Source: Colwellia sp. C2M11 (GTDB taxonomy: Bacteria; Pseudomonadota; Gammaproteobacteria; Enterobacterales; Alteromonadaceae). Taken from it: DNA of 64,000 nucleotides. Positions 1 through 10,566 of this stretch are shown here, one piece after another (position 1 is the stretch's first letter; each line of letters begins with the position of its first letter). The DNA lies in NCBI RefSeq assembly GCF_018860915.1, contig NZ_JAHKQD010000052.1, positions 62,001-126,000 on the forward strand, given 5' to 3'. Position numbers and translations under genes: made by a program. Under the pieces are notes generated by a model that was not told the DNA's origin, searched no databases, and saw nothing but the letters and a program-made list of their open reading frames with translations.

Positions 1-537
1 GAGCGTATTATTCTATTATCGAGTACGGCAGTTTATGACGGATTAGACGGTGACGTTGATGAAGATAGCGTACTTAATTTAACAATAGAAAAAGTAAAAA
101 TATTGAACGTGGCTGAGCAAGCAGTATTAAGCTTTTCTAAGCACCAGCCTGCATCAGCAGTTAAGCAAGGAATTGTGCTGAGATTGGCAGGTTTAGTTGG
201 TCCAGATCGTCATCCAGGTAAATTTATTTTAGCGAATAAAATGTTAAGCAATGCTATGGCTCCGGTTAATTTAATCCATCAACAAGACGCTGTTGGCCTA
301 ATTGCAGCATTGCTCGAGCAGACCGTTGCACCAGCTATTTTTACGGGAGTTAGTGATACACATGTTACTAAAGCAGAATATTATCAAGTGGCGGCAAAAT
401 CATTAGGTTTAAAGCCACCTGCTGTTGAACAAGAAAATAAAAATGAAGCGACTAAAATGGTGTTGGGTGATAAAACTCAACGCGCTTTAGGCTATCAATT
501 TTTCTACCCAGATTTACTTGCTTGGTTGAATACTTAA
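1..537 (+). CDS. NAD-dependent epimerase/SDR family protein, 3' part
   Basis: The reading frame is open from base 1, so the 5' part of the gene lies outside the window and 178 residues are visible. The visible part begins ERIILLSSTAVYDG and continues to a VDEDS stretch. This matches the SSTxVY...G..DE region of extended short-chain dehydrogenases of the YeeZ/NAD(P)-binding epimerase group, where the Ser/Thr and Tyr belong to the active site. Further on, RLAGLVGPDRHPGKF and VNLIHQQDAVGLI are the usual substrate-binding and 'vH..D.v..i' segments of this family. The nucleotide-binding GxxGxxG region must be upstream. The substrate cannot be told. A TTG at 103 is an internal codon, not the start. 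Family assignment is firm, exact function is not. Confidence 0.75.
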   Translation, partial: ERIILLSSTAVYDGLDGDVDEDSVLNLTIEKVKILNVAEQAVLSFSKHQPASAVKQGIVLRLAGLVGPDRHPGKFILANKMLSNAMAPVNLIHQQDAVGLIAALLEQTVAPAIFTGVSDTHVTKAEYYQVAAKSLGLKPPAVEQENKNEATKMVLGDKTQRALGYQFFYPDLLAWLNT

Positions 538-603
538 CTGAACAAGTAAGCTGAAACTCGCATCTTTAAATGGATTAAGTATAATGGCGTTAATCATCTG
601 TTA

Positions 604-906
604 TTGGCTTATCGTTTGAAATTATTTTCTAAAACCTTTCTTGAACGCCATCGTTTAAAATTATTGTTTGTTCTTATTTGGTTACATATATCAGTGCTGG
701 ATTTAGTTTTTTTTACTTATCGTGGGCCAGTTTTTTTGTGGAAAGAAAACACTCAGCTTCTTACCATATTCGTTCACTTATTTATTGCCACAGCTACGAC
801 ATTTGTGTGTTGGCTAATAAGTAACTATATCAAGAATAAGTCTAAAGGGAATTTGAATGTTAAGCCCGACGACTATGTAAATAATATAACCAAGAAGACT
901 AAGTAA
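604..906 (+). CDS. small two-helix membrane protein, hypothetical
   Basis: A 100-residue protein with two clear hydrophobic stretches, roughly residues 19-38 (LLFVLIWLHISVLDLVFF) and 50-71 (QLLTIFVHLFIATATTFVCW), flanked by basic residues, and a polar Lys/Asn-rich C-terminal tail. It has no internal methionine. Translation must start at the TTG (604) or at a CTG two codons earlier, because an in-frame stop lies at 547. No clear Shine-Dalgarno sequence is visible, so the exact start is uncertain. The stop codon is only 2 bases before the dusC start, which argues for co-translation with dusC. I do not recognise the family. It could be a small inner-membrane protein of unknown role. Confidence 0.55.
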   Translation: MAYRLKLFSKTFLERHRLKLLFVLIWLHISVLDLVFFTYRGPVFLWKENTQLLTIFVHLFIATATTFVCWLISNYIKNKSKGNLNVKPDDYVNNITKKTK

Positions 907-908
907 CT

Positions 909-1850
909 ATGCGAGTTGTGTTAGCACCTATGGAAGGTGTTCTTGATCATTTAATGCGTGAATTACTGACTAAGGTTGGTGGTTACGATTTATGTATTAC
1001 TGAGTTTATACGCGTAGTTGATCAGGTTATTTCAGAAAAAGCTTTTTTGCGTTATTGTCCTGAACTAAATAATGCGAACGTTTATGGCTCTACTACCCAA
1101 GCAGGAACGCCTGTACGTGTACAATTATTAGGCCAAAACCCGACATGTATGGCTGATAATGCTGCTAAAGTAATTGAACTTGGCTCACATGGTGTCGATA
1201 TTAATTTTGGTTGTCCTTCCAAGATGGTGAATAACAACCGTGGTGGCGCAATATTATTAAAAGATCCCGAAAATCTTTATCAAATCGTTAGTGCTATTAG
1301 AAAATCGGTTCCTGAAGAAACTATTGTAAGTGCTAAAATCCGCCTTGGTTATGAAGATAAAAGCCTAGCGATAGAAAATGCCCAAGCTGTTGAAGCCGCT
1401 GGCGCCAATGAACTAACAGTACATGCTAGAACAAAAGTAGAAGGCTATCGACCACCTGCACACTGGGAATGGATTGGTAAAATAAAACAAAGCATTAATA
1501 TTCCTGTAATTGCTAATGGTGATATTTTTAGCCTAAATGACGCGATAAAGTGCCGAGAAGTATCAGGCTGTCAGGATATAATGGTAGGTCGCGGTGCTTT
1601 AATGATGCCTAATTTAGCGCAAGTTATTAAAGAACAAGCTAATGTTATGCCATGGTCTGAAGTACAAAAGTTACTGGTTGATTATACGCGTTGTGAAACC
1701 TACGGTGATAAAAGCAAATATTACCCGAACCGAATTAAACAATGGCTTAAATACTTAAAGTTAGAATACACAGAAGCTGATACTTTATTTCAAGAAGTTC
1801 GTACCCTTAAAACAGCACAAGCGATAATAGATACACTCTCATGTAACTAA
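909..1850 (+). CDS. dusC: tRNA-dihydrouridine(16) synthase DusC
   Basis: This flavoenzyme reduces uridine to dihydrouridine in tRNA, at position 16 for the DusC subgroup. The 313-residue length fits DusC. The N-terminus MRVVLAPMEGVLDHLMRELL and the following YDLCITEFIRVVDQ are characteristic of DusC rather than DusA or DusB. The TIM-barrel core shows the FMN/active-site region DINFGCPSKMVNNNRGGA (about residues 96-113) with the catalytic Cys in GCPSK, then AKIRLGYED, ELTVHARTK and VIANGDIF, which bind FMN phosphate and substrate in this family. It starts with ATG two bases after the stop of the small membrane protein. It is followed by a short gap and the convergent hutH. Confidence 0.95.
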   Translation: MRVVLAPMEGVLDHLMRELLTKVGGYDLCITEFIRVVDQVISEKAFLRYCPELNNANVYGSTTQAGTPVRVQLLGQNPTCMADNAAKVIELGSHGVDINFGCPSKMVNNNRGGAILLKDPENLYQIVSAIRKSVPEETIVSAKIRLGYEDKSLAIENAQAVEAAGANELTVHARTKVEGYRPPAHWEWIGKIKQSINIPVIANGDIFSLNDAIKCREVSGCQDIMVGRGALMMPNLAQVIKEQANVMPWSEVQKLLVDYTRCETYGDKSKYYPNRIKQWLKYLKLEYTEADTLFQEVRTLKTAQAIIDTLSCN

Positions 1851-1925
1851 TCGCTTGCTGATTTATTTCCCGCTTTGTCGCTAAAGAATAGCAATAATAA
1901 GATTATTAAACCGAGTTCAGGTGGT

Positions 1926-3470
1926 TTAGAAACTTGGCAGTAACTGCTCAGGCATAAATTGGTTTAAGTCACCCTCACTGATAATTCCAGACGCTTCAAC
2001 AATATCAGGGGCAAAGTATCTGTCTTGATCATAAAAGCTCACGGTTTTACGTAACATGGCTTTAGCTTGCTCAATTATTGCCGACCCTTTAAGTGGTGCT
2101 CTAAAATCTAATCCTTGCACGGCAGCTAAGTACTCAACAGCAAGCACTCCATTCGTATTTTCGCTCATATCCGCTAAACGACGCCCAGCAAAACAAGCCA
2201 TAGACACATGATCTTCTTGGTTTGCCGATGTTGGTAAACTATCGACAGAAGCAGGGTGCGCTAAGGTTTTATTTTCTGATGCTAATGCAGCAGCTGTCAC
2301 TTGTGCAATCATAAAACCAGAGTTTACGCCGCCATTATCGACTAAGAATGGTGGTAACTTGCTTAAGCTTGAATCAATTAATAGGGCCATTCTACGTTCA
2401 GACAATGAGCCAATTTCGGCAATTGCTAAGGCTAAATTATCAGCAGCCATCGCAACAGGCTCGGCGTGGAAGTTACCAGCGGAAATAAAGTCACCTTCGT
2501 TAGCAAAAACTAAAGGGTTATCGGTAACGCCATTGGCTTCTACGTGAAGTACTTCTGCTGCTTGACGAATTTGCGTTAAACAAGCACCCATAACTTGTGG
2601 TTGGCAGCGTAATGAATAAGGGTCTTGCACTTTTTCACAATCAATATGTGATTGTGATATTTCAGAGCTATCCGTTAATATTGCACGATAAGCCATTGCC
2701 GCATCAATTTGCCCTTTTTGACCACGAACAAAATGCACACGATGATCAAACGGTGCACGAGAGCCTAGCGCAGCCTCGACTGAAATTGCCCCAATAACGG
2801 TACCGGCAGCGTATAAGTCTTCGGCATGAAATAAACCTTCAAGAGAGAAGGCTGTTGAAGCTTGTGTACCATTAAGTAGTGCTAAACCTTCTTTGGCAGC
2901 TAATGTAATCGGTTCAAGACCTGCAATTTTTAATCCTTCTGTTGCTGGAATTACTTGGTCTTGGTATGACATTTCGCCTTCACCTAATAAAGGTAAAACC
3001 ATGTGTGCAAGTGGCGCTAAGTCGCCCGAAGCGCCAACAGAGCCTTTTTTAGGTACACAGGGGTAAACTTGTGCGTTTAGTAAAGTAATTAATGCCTGAA
3101 TGACTTCTAAACGAATACCGGAATAGCCACGAGACAATGAATTGATTTTTAATACCATCATTAATCTTACGGTAGTATCTTCCATGTATTCACCAAAACC
3201 TGCTGAATGTGAAAGTACAATAGAGCGTTGTAATAGCTCCAATTCTTCGTTTTTAATACGGGTACTTGCTAACAAACCAAAACCAGTATTAATACCATAA
3301 ACGACACGATTATCTTTAATGACTTGTTGAACGGCTTCAGCACTTTTATTTATTTCATTAAAAGCACTTTCATCTAATTTATAGTGTATGCCGTCGTAAC
3401 GACTCACACTGCGTAATTGTGCTAGTGTGAGTTGGCCAGGGATAATATTTAACTCAGTGATTGGGTTCAT
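1926..3470 (-). CDS. hutH: histidine ammonia-lyase HutH
   Basis: HutH removes ammonia from L-histidine to give urocanate, the first step of histidine degradation in the cytoplasm. The protein has the Ala-Ser-Gly triad that cyclises into the MIO electrophile, seen in [14 protein letters not shown] (about residue 150), and the YGINTGFG and NGTQ motifs typical of the family. I chose the ATG at 3470 (MNPITELN) because it is preceded by GAGAAATAAA, a usable ribosome binding site. A longer start at 3482 would overlap hutU by 11 bases. With the chosen start the protein is 514 residues, normal for HutH. The gene is the last of the hutC-hutU-hutH run on the minus strand and is presumably controlled with it. 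Confidence 0.97.
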   Translation of the reverse strand: MNPITELNIIPGQLTLAQLRSVSRYDGIHYKLDESAFNEINKSAEAVQQVIKDNRVVYGINTGFGLLASTRIKNEELELLQRSIVLSHSAGFGEYMEDTTVRLMMVLKINSLSRGYSGIRLEVIQALITLLNAQVYPCVPKKGSVGASGDLAPLAHMVLPLLGEGEMSYQDQVIPATEGLKIAGLEPITLAAKEGLALLNGTQASTAFSLEGLFHAEDLYAAGTVIGAISVEAALGSRAPFDHRVHFVRGQKGQIDAAMAYRAILTDSSEISQSHIDCEKVQDPYSLRCQPQVMGACLTQIRQAAEVLHVEANGVTDNPLVFANEGDFISAGNFHAEPVAMAADNLALAIAEIGSLSERRMALLIDSSLSKLPPFLVDNGGVNSGFMIAQVTAAALASENKTLAHPASVDSLPTSANQEDHVSMACFAGRRLADMSENTNGVLAVEYLAAVQGLDFRAPLKGSAIIEQAKAMLRKTVSFYDQDRYFAPDIVEASGIISEGDLNQFMPEQLLPSF

Positions 3471-3471
3471 T

Positions 3472-5175
3472 TTATTTCTCATTGATCATTGGTAAGTCTA
3501 AGCCTTGCTCTTTGGCACAATTTATAGCGATATCGTAACCTGCATCTGCATGACGCATCACACCTGTTGCTGGGTCATTCCACAACACACGACCAATACG
3601 TTTGGCAGCGTCATCAGTGCCATCAGCGACAATAACCACTCCAGAATGTTGACTAAAGCCCATACCAACACCACCACCGTGATGTATGCTAACCCAAGTT
3701 GCACCACCAGAGGTTGACAATAAAGCGTTAAGTAGTGGCCAATCGGAAACAGCATCCGAGCCATCTAACATGCTTTCCGTTTCACGATTTGGTGAAGCGA
3801 CTGAGCCAGAATCTAAATGATCACGACCAATAACTACAGGGGCTGAAAGTTCGCCAGTGTTAACCATTTCGTTAAATGCTAAGGCTAAACGTGCTCTATC
3901 TTTTAAACCAACCCAACAGATTCGAGCTGGCAAACCTTGAAAGTCGATACGTTCGCGCGCCATATCTAACCAGTTATGTAAATGTGGGTTGTCAGGAATA
4001 AGTTCTTTTACCTTGGCATCTGTTTTATAGATATCTTCAGGATCACCAGAAAGGGCAACCCAACGGAAAGGTCCAATACCTTCACAGAATAATGGGCGAA
4101 CATAAGCAGGCACAAAACCTGGGAAATCAAATGCGTTGGCTACACCTTCTTCTAACGCCATTTGACGAATATTGTTGCCATAATCTGTTGTTGCCGCACC
4201 TGCAGCTTGCAAATCAAGCATCGCTTGTACTTGCACAGCCATCGACTTTTTAGCGGCTTTAACTACTGCAGCTTCATCGGTTAAACGCATTTCAGCGGCA
4301 TATTCCATGCTCCAACCTTGAGGTAAATAACCATTAAGGGGATCATGAGCTGAAGTTTGGTCGGTAACAACATCAGGCGTTACACCGCGTTTTACTAGTT
4401 CAGTGAAAATATCTGCGGCATTACCTAATAGGCCAACTGAAATAGCTTCACCTTTTGCGTTGGCTTCATTAATAATGGTCAGTGCTTGATCTAAAGTTTT
4501 GGCTTTTTTGTCAACATATCGGGTTTTTATACGAAAATCGATGCGTGTTTCGTCACATTCAACTACTAAAGCTGAAAAACCTGCCATAGTTGCTGCCAGT
4601 GGTTGCGCACCACCCATACCGCCTAAACCACCGGTTAATACCCACTTGCCTTTAGCGCTACCGCCAAAGTGCTGCTTTGCCATAGCAACGAAGGTTTCAT
4701 AAGTACCTTGAACAATACCTTGCGAGCCAATGTAAATCCAAGATCCGGCTGTCATTTGGCCGTACATCATTAGGCCTTTCTTATCTAATTCATTAAAATG
4801 TTCCCAGTTAGCCCAATTCGGTACTAGGTTTGAATTAGCAATTAATACACGTGGTGCATTTTCGTGGGTTTTGAATACACCTACAGGTTTTCCTGATTGC
4901 ACCATTAAAGTTTCATCATTTTCAAGGCGATTCAGTACTTCAATAATTTTGTCGTAACATGCCCAATTACGTGCTGCTCTACCGATACCACCATAAACAA
5001 CTAATGATTGCGGATGTTCAGCAACATCTGGATCTAAGTTATTCATTAACATGCGTTTTGCCGCTTCTGTTAACCAACTTTTTGTCGTGATTTTAGTACC
5101 ACGATCAGCGCGAATTCTTCTTGAGGTATCAAGGCGTAAGTCAGTTTTGGTTGTGTTAGTTGTATTAATAGTCAT
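3472..5175 (-). CDS. hutU: urocanate hydratase HutU
   Basis: HutU adds water to urocanate to give 4-imidazolone-5-propionate, the second step of histidine breakdown, using tightly bound NAD as electrophile. The 567-residue length is normal. Recognisable family segments include [18 protein letters not shown] near the N-terminus, the glycine-rich [19 protein letters not shown] (NAD-binding, about residues 175-195), [16 protein letters not shown], and [18 protein letters not shown] near the C-terminus. It lies between hutC (39-base gap) and hutH (the stop is directly before the hutH start), so the three genes form one transcription unit. Confidence 0.98.
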   Translation of the reverse strand: MTINTTNTTKTDLRLDTSRRIRADRGTKITTKSWLTEAAKRMLMNNLDPDVAEHPQSLVVYGGIGRAARNWACYDKIIEVLNRLENDETLMVQSGKPVGVFKTHENAPRVLIANSNLVPNWANWEHFNELDKKGLMMYGQMTAGSWIYIGSQGIVQGTYETFVAMAKQHFGGSAKGKWVLTGGLGGMGGAQPLAATMAGFSALVVECDETRIDFRIKTRYVDKKAKTLDQALTIINEANAKGEAISVGLLGNAADIFTELVKRGVTPDVVTDQTSAHDPLNGYLPQGWSMEYAAEMRLTDEAAVVKAAKKSMAVQVQAMLDLQAAGAATTDYGNNIRQMALEEGVANAFDFPGFVPAYVRPLFCEGIGPFRWVALSGDPEDIYKTDAKVKELIPDNPHLHNWLDMARERIDFQGLPARICWVGLKDRARLALAFNEMVNTGELSAPVVIGRDHLDSGSVASPNRETESMLDGSDAVSDWPLLNALLSTSGGATWVSIHHGGGVGMGFSQHSGVVIVADGTDDAAKRIGRVLWNDPATGVMRHADAGYDIAINCAKEQGLDLPMINEK

Positions 5176-5214
5176 GTTATCTCTTTATTACTTTGAATCG
5201 CTTTATAATTAGGA

Positions 5215-5943
5215 TTAAAACTTGAGGTGGCTACCTAGTCGGTATTTATTGCCCGGTGTTGTTAATATGGCTAAACTCACCACGCCTTTACTTGACCAAG
5301 TTCTGCGTTTTACTTGCAAGCAAGGGATGTGGTTATCTATGTCGAGCAACTGGCAAACATCATCCGTTGCTAAAATAGCTTCAACTTCGTGAGTTGCTTC
5401 CGTTAATGGTGCAACATCCGACAAATATTCGTGGGGTGTAATATGAGTAAAGTCTTGCAATAAATATTCAGGTACTAAGCTAGCATTAACGTAACGTTGT
5501 TCTAATTGAATCGGTTGATTATTTTCGAAATGTAAAACTTGAGAAAAGAACACTTGTTCATTGTTTTTTAAATTTAATAAAATAGTGACTTCTTTAGTCA
5601 CGGCTACAGGTTCAAGTTTAAGCTGTTGTGCATGATGTTTATGACCACGCTCGTTTATTTCGTCACTAATATTACGAATTTCTAACAGGGATGATTGTGA
5701 TTTAAAAGTCGCCACAAAGGTGCCTGAGCCTTGGGCGCGAACAAGGATCCCTTGTTCAGTTAATTCTTGTAGCGCTCTACGAGCAGTCATACGACTTACA
5801 TCAAATTGTTGTGTAAGTTCATTTTCTGAGGGAACTTTATAATGCTGAGGCCATTGTCCTGATTCTATTTTATGGCAGATATGTTTTTTTATAACACTAT
5901 ATTTAGCTGGTTTTTTATTGTTTTTTGATTTTGTCTCGCCCAT
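5215..5943 (-). CDS. hutC: histidine utilization repressor HutC (GntR family)
   Basis: HutC is a GntR/HutC-family repressor of hut genes, and in studied species it is released by urocanate. The 242-residue protein has an N-terminal winged helix-turn-helix (about residues 15-80: YSVIKKHICHKIESGQW, then VPSENELTQQFDVSRMTARR and ALQELTEQGILVRAQGSGTF) and a C-terminal UTRA effector domain. The C-terminal part includes EQRYVNASLVPEYLLQDFT and a QVKRRTWSSKGVVSLA segment, close to typical HutC proteins. It is the first gene of the minus-strand hut operon and is divergent from hutI. A perfect palindrome with the HutC core lies in the shared upstream region, which suggests autoregulation and control of both directions. 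Confidence 0.95.
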   Translation of the reverse strand: MGETKSKNNKKPAKYSVIKKHICHKIESGQWPQHYKVPSENELTQQFDVSRMTARRALQELTEQGILVRAQGSGTFVATFKSQSSLLEIRNISDEINERGHKHHAQQLKLEPVAVTKEVTILLNLKNNEQVFFSQVLHFENNQPIQLEQRYVNASLVPEYLLQDFTHITPHEYLSDVAPLTEATHEVEAILATDDVCQLLDIDNHIPCLQVKRRTWSSKGVVSLAILTTPGNKYRLGSHLKF

Positions 5944-6010
5944 GATATCGCCAATCGATTTTAAGTATGATTTACCTTATATATACGTTCTCATAATTCC
6001 TCTTTCAAAG

Positions 6011-6034
6011 CAATAGTTGTATATACAACTATTG
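6011..6034. promoter_or_regulatory. palindromic HutC operator
   Basis: A perfect 24-base palindrome centred on TTGTATATACAA (6017-6028), with CAATAG/CTATTG as outer arms. TGTATATACA is the core recognised by HutC repressors in other Proteobacteria. The site sits 68 bases before hutC and 64 bases before hutI, so it can control both divergent units. A second, degraded copy (TTATATATACGT, 5977-5988) lies closer to hutC. Confidence 0.8.
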
Positions 6035-6097
6035 CTAATTTACTTTTTCTCGGCTAGAGTTATTCGCAATTAATGCGTAAATTTTTGGTGATTATTA

Positions 6098-7408
6098 ATG
6101 ACTCCTTCTTCAACAGCAACGAATTCAGCAGTAACAAATAGCTTAGAAACTAATCCGAGTAAATGGCAAACACTGTGGCTTAATGTCAATTTAGTGACTA
6201 TGGCCTGTGACCATGAAAGCAATGGCGCTCAAAGTAATGCTAAGAATAACTATGGTGAAATCCTTGATGGAGCGTTAGCAATTAGTCATGGCAAAATTGT
6301 ATGGTTGGGCAAGGCAGACGATTTACCTCATTATAATAAAAATGATGTTAAAGTGATTGACGGGCAAGGGCAGTGGTTAACGCCGGGCTTAATTGACTGC
6401 CATACTCACCTTGTTTATGGAGGAAATCGTGCCAATGAATTTGAAATGCGTTTACAAGGAAAAAGTTATCAAGAAATAGCAGAGGCTGGTGGCGGTATTA
6501 TTTCCACAGTTAAAGCCACTAGAGCCGCCACTGAAGCGGAATTGCTGGCGAGTGCACTACCAAGGTTAACTGCACTTCATCAACAAGGGGTCACAACTGT
6601 TGAGATTAAGTCAGGTTATGGTTTGGATCTTATTAATGAAGTGAAAATGTTAAAAGTAGCCGGACAATTAGAGAAAACTTTACCTATAACGGTTAAGCGT
6701 ACTTTTTTAGGAGCCCATGCTTTACCAGCAGAGTATAAGGATAATGCCGATGGTTATATTGATTTAGTGTGTGATGAAATGCTCCCTATTATTGCAGAAC
6801 AAAAACTAGCAGATTCGGTAGATGTTTTTTGTGAGAGTATTGGGTTCAACCTTACGCAAACAGAAAAAGTATTTAATGCTGCAAAAAAGCATGGATTATC
6901 AATAAAAGCTCATGCCGAGCAATTATCTAATTTAGGTGGCACTGAGCTAGCTGCTAAATATAATGGGTTATCAACTGATCATGTGGAGTTTTTATCTGAG
7001 CAAGGTATCAAGGCGATGAGTGCCGCGAATATGACGGCTGTTTTATTGCCAGGGGCTTTTTACTTTTTACGTGAAACACAATTACCGCCAGTTGAATTAT
7101 TACGAAAACATGGTGTAGCGATGGCTGTAGCAACCGATGTTAATCCTGGTACGTCGCCTATTTGTTCTATTTTATTAATGTTAAATATGGCCTGTACTTT
7201 GTTTAGGTTAACGCCAAGTGAAGCACTTGCTGGTGTTACTTGTAATGCTGCTAAAGCATTAGGTTTAGCAACAACAAAAGGAAAGCTTGCGATTGGTTTT
7301 GATGCTGATCTAGCGCTATGGGATATAACTCAACCTGCAGAATTATGTTATCAATTTGGTGTTAATCCATTAAACGCTTTAGTGAAGAACGGGAAAAAAG
7401 TGATTTAG
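6098..7408 (+). CDS. hutI: imidazolonepropionase HutI
   Basis: HutI hydrolyses 4-imidazolone-5-propionate to N-formimino-glutamate, the third step of histidine degradation. It is an amidohydrolase-superfamily enzyme. The metal-binding motif [12 protein letters not shown] (about residue 97-108), the histidines in FLGAHALP and SIKAHAEQL, and the Asp in VATDVNPG are all present. The 436-residue length includes an N-terminal extension of about 25 Ser/Thr/Asn-rich residues before the usual start region, so the true start could be slightly downstream, but no better Met is available before the core. It is divergent from hutC across the HutC operator. No hutG or hutF gene is present in the window, so the last step must be encoded elsewhere. 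Confidence 0.96.
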   Translation: MTPSSTATNSAVTNSLETNPSKWQTLWLNVNLVTMACDHESNGAQSNAKNNYGEILDGALAISHGKIVWLGKADDLPHYNKNDVKVIDGQGQWLTPGLIDCHTHLVYGGNRANEFEMRLQGKSYQEIAEAGGGIISTVKATRAATEAELLASALPRLTALHQQGVTTVEIKSGYGLDLINEVKMLKVAGQLEKTLPITVKRTFLGAHALPAEYKDNADGYIDLVCDEMLPIIAEQKLADSVDVFCESIGFNLTQTEKVFNAAKKHGLSIKAHAEQLSNLGGTELAAKYNGLSTDHVEFLSEQGIKAMSAANMTAVLLPGAFYFLRETQLPPVELLRKHGVAMAVATDVNPGTSPICSILLMLNMACTLFRLTPSEALAGVTCNAAKALGLATTKGKLAIGFDADLALWDITQPAELCYQFGVNPLNALVKNGKKVI

Positions 7409-7499
7409 TGATATTAGTTTAAAAGAACTATTCGTAACCTGACCTTTTTGGTATACACTTAATATAATAGGTTCAATTAATTTATACTAAGGTACTTCC

Positions 7500-8195
7500 T
7501 TGAATAATAAGAGTATTAAGTTATTTCTGTTGTTGGGGCTAGCATTGCTATCTACCAAAGGCTACAGTGAAAATCGTTGTAACGATGCTAGTTCGAACAA
7601 AAATTGTGTGCAAATTTTGGTTGAAAGTAATACTGGGCAAGCATTAAAAGACCTTGTTGTATACCTTGAACCCCTTGATGGACAATTGTTAGAACCGAAC
7701 CTAGAGCATTTAGTCATTAATCAAGAAGGCAGAGCCTTTTCTCCTTATATTAGCGTTTCTCAAGTCAATTCTGATGTTAATTTTGTCAATAAAGATGATA
7801 TAACTCACCATATATATTCAGCAGGAAGTGAAAATAAGTTTTCATTTAAAATTAAATCAGGAGAAACCAATGCTTCGGTTGAATTTAATCAGCCTGCTGA
7901 AGTTGCTATGGGCTGTAATATTCATGATTGGATGAGTGGATATTTATTAGTCGTTAATACTCCTTATTTTGCCAAAACAAATACGCAAGGGTATGCTTAT
8001 TTTGATATTACTGAATTAGGAAAATATAAAATTGTTGTTTGGCATCCGCAAATGAAAAGTACCGATAATCGTATGATTCAAGAAGCAAGTGTTTTACCGC
8101 ATTCACAGTTTTCGTTTAAATTAAAGAATGAAATGGCTGGAATACCTTTACAAGAAAGTGATGATGATTTTGATTTTTTGTCAGACTATGAATAA
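7500..8195 (+). CDS. secreted cupredoxin-like (methylamine utilization-type) protein
   Basis: A 231-residue exported protein starting at TTG, with a signal peptide (KLFLLLGLALLSTKGYS, cleavage near residue 23). The core resembles the plastocyanin-like proteins annotated as methylamine utilization proteins. A histidine pair occurs in DDITHHIYS (H103/H104), and the C-x2-H-x2-M arrangement in MGCNIHDWMSGY (C139, H142, M145) is the spacing of type 1 copper ligands. The later TQGYAYFDITELGKYKIVVW part resembles a carboxypeptidase-regulatory-like beta-sandwich. It probably binds copper in the periplasm. It is followed after 16 bases by a GGDEF/EAL gene and then a barrel gene, forming an operon. The copper site is seen by motif only and the electron partner is unknown. 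Confidence 0.75.
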   Translation: MNNKSIKLFLLLGLALLSTKGYSENRCNDASSNKNCVQILVESNTGQALKDLVVYLEPLDGQLLEPNLEHLVINQEGRAFSPYISVSQVNSDVNFVNKDDITHHIYSAGSENKFSFKIKSGETNASVEFNQPAEVAMGCNIHDWMSGYLLVVNTPYFAKTNTQGYAYFDITELGKYKIVVWHPQMKSTDNRMIQEASVLPHSQFSFKLKNEMAGIPLQESDDDFDFLSDYE

Positions 8196-8211
8196 TGAAG
8201 GACATTAGCCA

Positions 8212-10566
8212 GTGAGAAGCCTACAAAATAAAATATTTTTATTTTTCGTATTGTTATTACTTATGGTTCAAGCAATAGCTTTTTGGACTTTATACAGTGG
8301 TAATAAAAATCAAGAAGCCGCTGAAATTAATAATCGCCTAACCACGGCAAAAACTATTTTTACTGAATTATTTGAGCGCCGTTCTGAATATCTTGTGGCG
8401 TTTGCAGAAACAGCTGCGAAAGATTATGGGCTAAAAGAAGTTTTTAATGATGATACACGTAGTTTATTAGTTGCGTTAAACAACCATAGAAAACGTATTG
8501 ATGCTGATTTAGCGATGACGATTTCAGCTGATGGCGTTGTTACAGGGCAACTACAACGACATTTTCTTGATGATGAACGTAATAAAATACAGCAGGGTGT
8601 AGAAAGTGGTACAGCATTTCGTTTTACACAGTGGTTTGATTCAGGGCAATCTTCACATTTATACACAATAGATGAAGACCTTTATCAAGTCAGTTTGTCT
8701 CCGGTTACCGTTGGCACAAAGACTTTAGGTTGGGTTGCTTTTGGTTTTCAAATAGATCAACGATTAGCTATCGAATTTATGAATATAACTAACTTAAGTA
8801 CAGACTTTATTGTTAAAGATAACGGTCAGTGGCGCTTAATTGCTTCTTCTACTAATGATGAGGAATCTTCTGAAGAGTTAGCATTAGCTGAAAGAATGAT
8901 TCAAGGAATTATCCCGGAAAAATATATTGCAACTCATTCATTAATTACTGAGTTTGATGAGCAAGAAGTTGGTGTGGTGATGTATGGCCTGCGTGCTAAT
9001 TTTGTCGCTTTACTACAAGAGCAGTGGTGGCGATTTTTAATACTGGCAGCCTTAACTTTGTTCGTATCATTAACCAGTGCGTATTTTATTGCAGCATCAA
9101 TTAGTCGGCCTATTAAGCGCTTAGTTGCTCAAGCTAAAGTTATTGCTAGTGGTGATTATCAACAAACAGTAACATTAAACGATAATAACGAAATAGGACA
9201 GTTGGCTGACGAATTTAATCATATGCAGACAGCGGTATTACAACGTGAAGAAGCAATTAAGCACCACGGTAATCATGATTCCTTAACTGGCCTACCTAAT
9301 CGAAATGTACTTAAAAAAATATTAAAAAAATATACAGAACAACAACAAGCTTTTGTTTTATTACATTTAAACTTAAGTCGTTTAAAAGATGTGAATGATA
9401 CTTTAGGGCATGATGTTGGTGACGAAGTGATTAAAGAATTCGCTTGTCGTTTACAATTGTTATGTGAAACAAATCAATTTAAAAATTTGGTGCATTTAGG
9501 AGCTGATGAGTTTATCTTGCTGGTTACCGACTTAGACTTAGATACTATTGTCGCTAAAATACAAGCAGCGTTAGAGTCAACATTTGATTACCAAGGTATC
9601 AGTCTACAATTACAAGCTCGTATGGGGATTGCTGCATCACCCGAACATTCTAATGATGCAAAAACATTAGTACAAATGGCCGACACTGCATTACATCACA
9701 CGCGTGATACCGGTAAGTTGGTACAGGTCTATCAATCTGATCTAGATGTGAATACCGTTGAGCGTTTAAATTTAATTAACGATTTAAAGCAAGCAATTCC
9801 TGCAGGTGAGCTTGAATTGCACTTTCAACCTAAAATGAACTTGAAATCTAGAGTAATCACGCATGTGGAGGCGCTTGTTCGTTGGCAACACCCTCACTTA
9901 GGTATGGTGCCTCCTGATGATTTCATCCATATTGCCGAACAAACAGGACAAATTAAAGCATTAACTCGTTGGGTTTTTACGACGGCTTTAGCTCAATTTA
10001 ATACATGGAAAACATTAGATCTTGAATTGAATGTGGCGATAAATATTTCAGCAGAAAATTTAAAAGAAGCTGATTTTCATCAATTTATATGTCAGTCATT
10101 AATGAACGCCAATGTACCTCCAGAGAAAGTCACACTTGAAGTGACAGAAAGCTCGGTTGTTGATAACCCTGAATCAGCAATCAAGTTATTAAGTGCATTT
10201 AAAGAACATGGTTTTAAAATTTCAATTGATGATTACGGCACAGGTTATTCATCTTTGGCACAATTAAAGCAGTTACCGGTACATGAATTAAAAATAGACA
10301 AATCTTTTGTACAACGACTTGAGCATGACTTAGATGATCAAATTATCGTCCGTTCAACAATTGAGTTAGCTCATAATATGGGGCTCTATGTCGTTGCAGA
10401 AGGTATTGAGGATGAGTTTTCTCTGAATTGGTTAGCTGAACATGGTTGTGAGTTGGCACAAGGATATTATATTAGTAAGCCAAAGCCTGCGAATGAATTA
10501 ACAACTTGGCTGTTAGAACAGAAAAAGCCTAAAGCGCCAATAACTAATAATGAGACTAATACGTGA
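8212..10566 (+). CDS. membrane-bound GGDEF/EAL protein (probable c-di-GMP phosphodiesterase)
   Basis: A 784-residue GTG-start protein. A first membrane helix lies at about residues 7-27, followed by a periplasmic sensor region of about 245 residues. The second helix (about 274-297) leads into a HAMP domain, a GGDEF domain (about 355-505) and a C-terminal EAL domain (about 520-770). The cyclase signature reads GADEF at 430-434, a departure from GGDEF/GGEEF, so cyclase activity is doubtful. The phosphodiesterase signatures look intact: EALVRWQ at 553, EVTESS, and DDYGTGYSS in the loop-6/Mg region. I infer it is a c-di-GMP phosphodiesterase sensing something periplasmic. It follows the cupredoxin gene by 16 bases and overlaps the next gene by four bases, so the three act together. 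Confidence 0.88.
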   Translation: MRSLQNKIFLFFVLLLLMVQAIAFWTLYSGNKNQEAAEINNRLTTAKTIFTELFERRSEYLVAFAETAAKDYGLKEVFNDDTRSLLVALNNHRKRIDADLAMTISADGVVTGQLQRHFLDDERNKIQQGVESGTAFRFTQWFDSGQSSHLYTIDEDLYQVSLSPVTVGTKTLGWVAFGFQIDQRLAIEFMNITNLSTDFIVKDNGQWRLIASSTNDEESSEELALAERMIQGIIPEKYIATHSLITEFDEQEVGVVMYGLRANFVALLQEQWWRFLILAALTLFVSLTSAYFIAASISRPIKRLVAQAKVIASGDYQQTVTLNDNNEIGQLADEFNHMQTAVLQREEAIKHHGNHDSLTGLPNRNVLKKILKKYTEQQQAFVLLHLNLSRLKDVNDTLGHDVGDEVIKEFACRLQLLCETNQFKNLVHLGADEFILLVTDLDLDTIVAKIQAALESTFDYQGISLQLQARMGIAASPEHSNDAKTLVQMADTALHHTRDTGKLVQVYQSDLDVNTVERLNLINDLKQAIPAGELELHFQPKMNLKSRVITHVEALVRWQHPHLGMVPPDDFIHIAEQTGQIKALTRWVFTTALAQFNTWKTLDLELNVAINISAENLKEADFHQFICQSLMNANVPPEKVTLEVTESSVVDNPESAIKLLSAFKEHGFKISIDDYGTGYSSLAQLKQLPVHELKIDKSFVQRLEHDLDDQIIVRSTIELAHNMGLYVVAEGIEDEFSLNWLAEHGCELAQGYYISKPKPANELTTWLLEQKKPKAPITNNETNT

